NCBI RefSeq assembly: GCF_011751765.2
Contig: NZ_CP061169.1
Location: forward strand, 2,790,001-2,854,000
Length of the DNA: 64,000 nt
Direction of reading: 5' to 3'
From: Paramicrobacterium chengjingii
Lineage (GTDB): Bacteria; Actinomycetota; Actinomycetes; Actinomycetales; Microbacteriaceae
In this document: positions 62,919 to 64,000 of the stretch, one piece after another
Position numbering within the stretch: the first letter of the stretch is position 1
Layout: every line of letters starts with the position of its first letter
The notes under the pieces: generated by a model
What the model was told of the DNA's origin: nothing
The model's database searches: none
Seen by the model: only the letters and a program-made list of their open reading frames with translations
Position numbers and translations under genes: made by a program

Positions 62919-63536
62919 CTACCTCAGTTTCGCTCCTTCCGGCTCGGGGAGAATGATGCTGTCGAGGTAGTCCTTGAGGCATGCGGCCATATCGATGCTG
63001 GGGTCGAGAAGCCATTGAAGCTGGATGCCGTCCCACAATGCCACGATCGATGACGCAGCGCGTTCCGGGTCGACGCCTGCACGTAGCCTGCCCTGTTCCC
63101 TCAACATCACGAGCTCCGTTGAATACTCGCCGCGCAGCCGAGCGAAACGAGAGACGAAGTACTCGCGCCCCGGGTAGTCCGTCGTCACAGATTCTCCGCA
63201 GAGCACCGAGTACAGCTCGATGAGCCCCGGAACGCTCTCGTTGAATCTCGCCTGCTCGACGAGTGTCGTCTCAAAGTCGCCGTCCTCAGCGATCGGCCCG
63301 GTGTCCGCCTCTGCGTCGCGCTTGTTCAACACAGCCACCAACAGGTCGGCCTTCGACGGAAAGTAGTGAAGCAGGCTCGTCTGGCTGAGCCCGACACGGT
63401 CGGCAACGTCTTGCAGCGAACCGCCCCGGTAGCCCCGCGAAGCGAACACCTCGAACGCCGCATCGACGATGCTTCGCCGACGCTCGGCCGACTTGGCATA
63501 GGGTCCGCGACGCTTCGGTGTGCCCACGTTGCTCAT
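62919..63536 (-). CDS. TetR/AcrR-family regulator
   Basis: 205 residues. Helix-turn-helix region GSLQDVADRVGLSQTSLLHYFP after AFEVFASRGYRG; the C-terminal domain has RARLRGEYSTELV-like FARLRGEYSTELVMLREQG and AASSIVALWDGIQLQWLLDP, as in TetR_C_6 (BetI-like). It is divergent from the sugar-binding lipoprotein gene with an inverted repeat between them, and likely controls that transporter. Confidence 0.88.
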   Translation of the reverse strand: MSNVGTPKRRGPYAKSAERRRSIVDAAFEVFASRGYRGGSLQDVADRVGLSQTSLLHYFPSKADLLVAVLNKRDAEADTGPIAEDGDFETTLVEQARFNESVPGLIELYSVLCGESVTTDYPGREYFVSRFARLRGEYSTELVMLREQGRLRAGVDPERAASSIVALWDGIQLQWLLDPSIDMAACLKDYLDSIILPEPEGAKLR

Positions 63537-63573
63537 GCCGGAAGATTATCGCGTCAAACAGTTTTCGACGAAT

Positions 63574-63591
63574 TTCGAGTGGTTACTCGAA
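63574..63591. promoter_or_regulatory. Candidate TetR operator
   Basis: TTCGAGT-GGTT-ACTCGAA is a perfect seven-base inverted repeat with a four-base spacer in the divergent control region, with CGAATTT on either side. The adjacent TetR regulator is the obvious candidate to bind it. Confidence 0.55.
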
Positions 63592-63696
63592 TTTGTGTTA
63601 TGTTTCCAGACGTCGCCAATCCATACCAGCACCACCCGGGTGATGACGACTTAGTTCTCTTCTGAACACGCATTGACACAACGAAGTGGAGATCGT

Positions 63697-64000
63697 ATGA
63701 CACCAGTCACACGACGGCAGCTGCTGAGCTTTGGGCTCGGCTCGGTCGCAATCGGGATGCTGGCCGGCTGCGCAACACCGGGAACAACCTCGGTGAATGC
63801 TCAACCCGTGATCGCACCGGCAGCGACGGGGGAAAAGATCACCCTCACCTACTGGGCCTGGCTGAAGAACCTGCAGAAGGTCGCGGATATCTGGAATGCA
63901 AAGAATCCGAACGTTCAGGTTGATGCCGTGTGGATTCCCGGCGGCAACGACGGCGGGTACCAGAAAATGTACTCGGCTCTTGCCGCGGGCGGCGGGCCCG
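63697..64000 (+). CDS. Tat-exported sugar-binding lipoprotein, 3' partial
   Basis: The first 101 residues of a gene cut by the right edge. The twin-arginine signal TRRQLLSFGLGSVAIGMLAGC combines a Tat motif with a lipobox (split here as TRRQLLSFGLG and LAGC). The mature start, KITLTYWAWLKNLQKVADIWNAKNPNVQVD, is typical of family 1 sugar solute-binding proteins. GGAG precedes the ATG. It probably leads an ABC transporter operon to the right. Confidence 0.82.
   Translation, partial: MTPVTRRQLLSFGLGSVAIGMLAGCATPGTTSVNAQPVIAPAATGEKITLTYWAWLKNLQKVADIWNAKNPNVQVDAVWIPGGNDGGYQKMYSALAAGGGP

Noticed and set aside
1..64000. CRISPR arrays, insertion sequences, rRNA or tRNA genes
   Set aside because: I saw no regularly spaced repeats, transposase genes with terminal repeats, or cloverleaf-like RNA genes anywhere in the window.

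Overview
The window looks like a chromosomal segment of a high-GC Gram-positive actinobacterium, most likely a member of the Microbacteriaceae. The basis is the rpsF-ssb-rpsR-rplI-dnaB order, a DUF222/HNH endonuclease gene, an actinobacterial-type phosphofructokinase, Corynebacterium-like heme oxygenase, and many GTG starts with strong Shine-Dalgarno sequences. This placement is inferred from gene content; no 16S rRNA or tRNA gene was found and the genus is not determined.

Layout. Bases 1-4844 form a visibly more AT-rich catabolic block: a FAD-dependent amine oxidoreductase (cut by the left edge), a HAD phosphatase, a phosphofructokinase paralogue, a GntR/UTRA repressor and a SIS-domain deglycase of the FrlB/FraB type. 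I read it as an Amadori-product (fructosamine) utilisation locus, possibly acquired. After an 805-base gene-poor stretch come pntAB and a mixed housekeeping region (methyltransferase, cupin, DinB-like protein, a lipoprotein of the class C beta-lactamase fold with its catalytic residues replaced, DUF2470 plus heme oxygenase, a Pif1-type helicase, a CopD-CtaG fusion, HU). At 18.3-22.4 kb lies a zinc-starvation locus: znuACB, zur, and cysteine-depleted paralogue-type ribosomal proteins L28, L33 and S14, with a Zur-box-like palindrome ahead of znuA. Next are a glycine-betaine ABC transporter (22.4-25.7 kb) and a branched-chain ketoacid dehydrogenase operon led by an aminotransferase (26.1-30.7 kb).

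From 30.8 to 41.6 kb: a four-helix holin-like protein, a WxG-motif small protein coupled to an alpha/beta hydrolase, a tyrosine phosphatase coupled to purB, a ROK regulator, small membrane proteins, a DUF4192-like gene, a DUF222/HNH gene and small hypotheticals. The replication and translation block rpsF-ssb-rpsR-rplI-dnaB follows (41.6-45.2 kb). Two clusters of DnaA-box-like 9-mers sit in intergenic DNA, one between the DUF4192-like and HNH genes, one between dnaB and rplI. Then come a sugar ABC transporter, the CCA-adding enzyme, a SulP transporter, a SWIM/SNF2 helicase, a PoxB-type pyruvate oxidase, a DUF2185 protein, a TetR/DHFR-like/DUF899 group, a DHA2 MFS exporter, a DUF7715-like protein, an MscS channel, another TetR regulator and the start of a Tat-type sugar-binding lipoprotein cut by the right edge.

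The strongest leads for follow-up are the two DnaA-box clusters, the fructosamine island with its extra PFK, the zinc-sparing ribosomal protein operon, the degenerate serine hydrolase, the WxG/hydrolase pair, and a window-wide excess of GGATGC/GCATCC that is missing from the first 4.8 kb.
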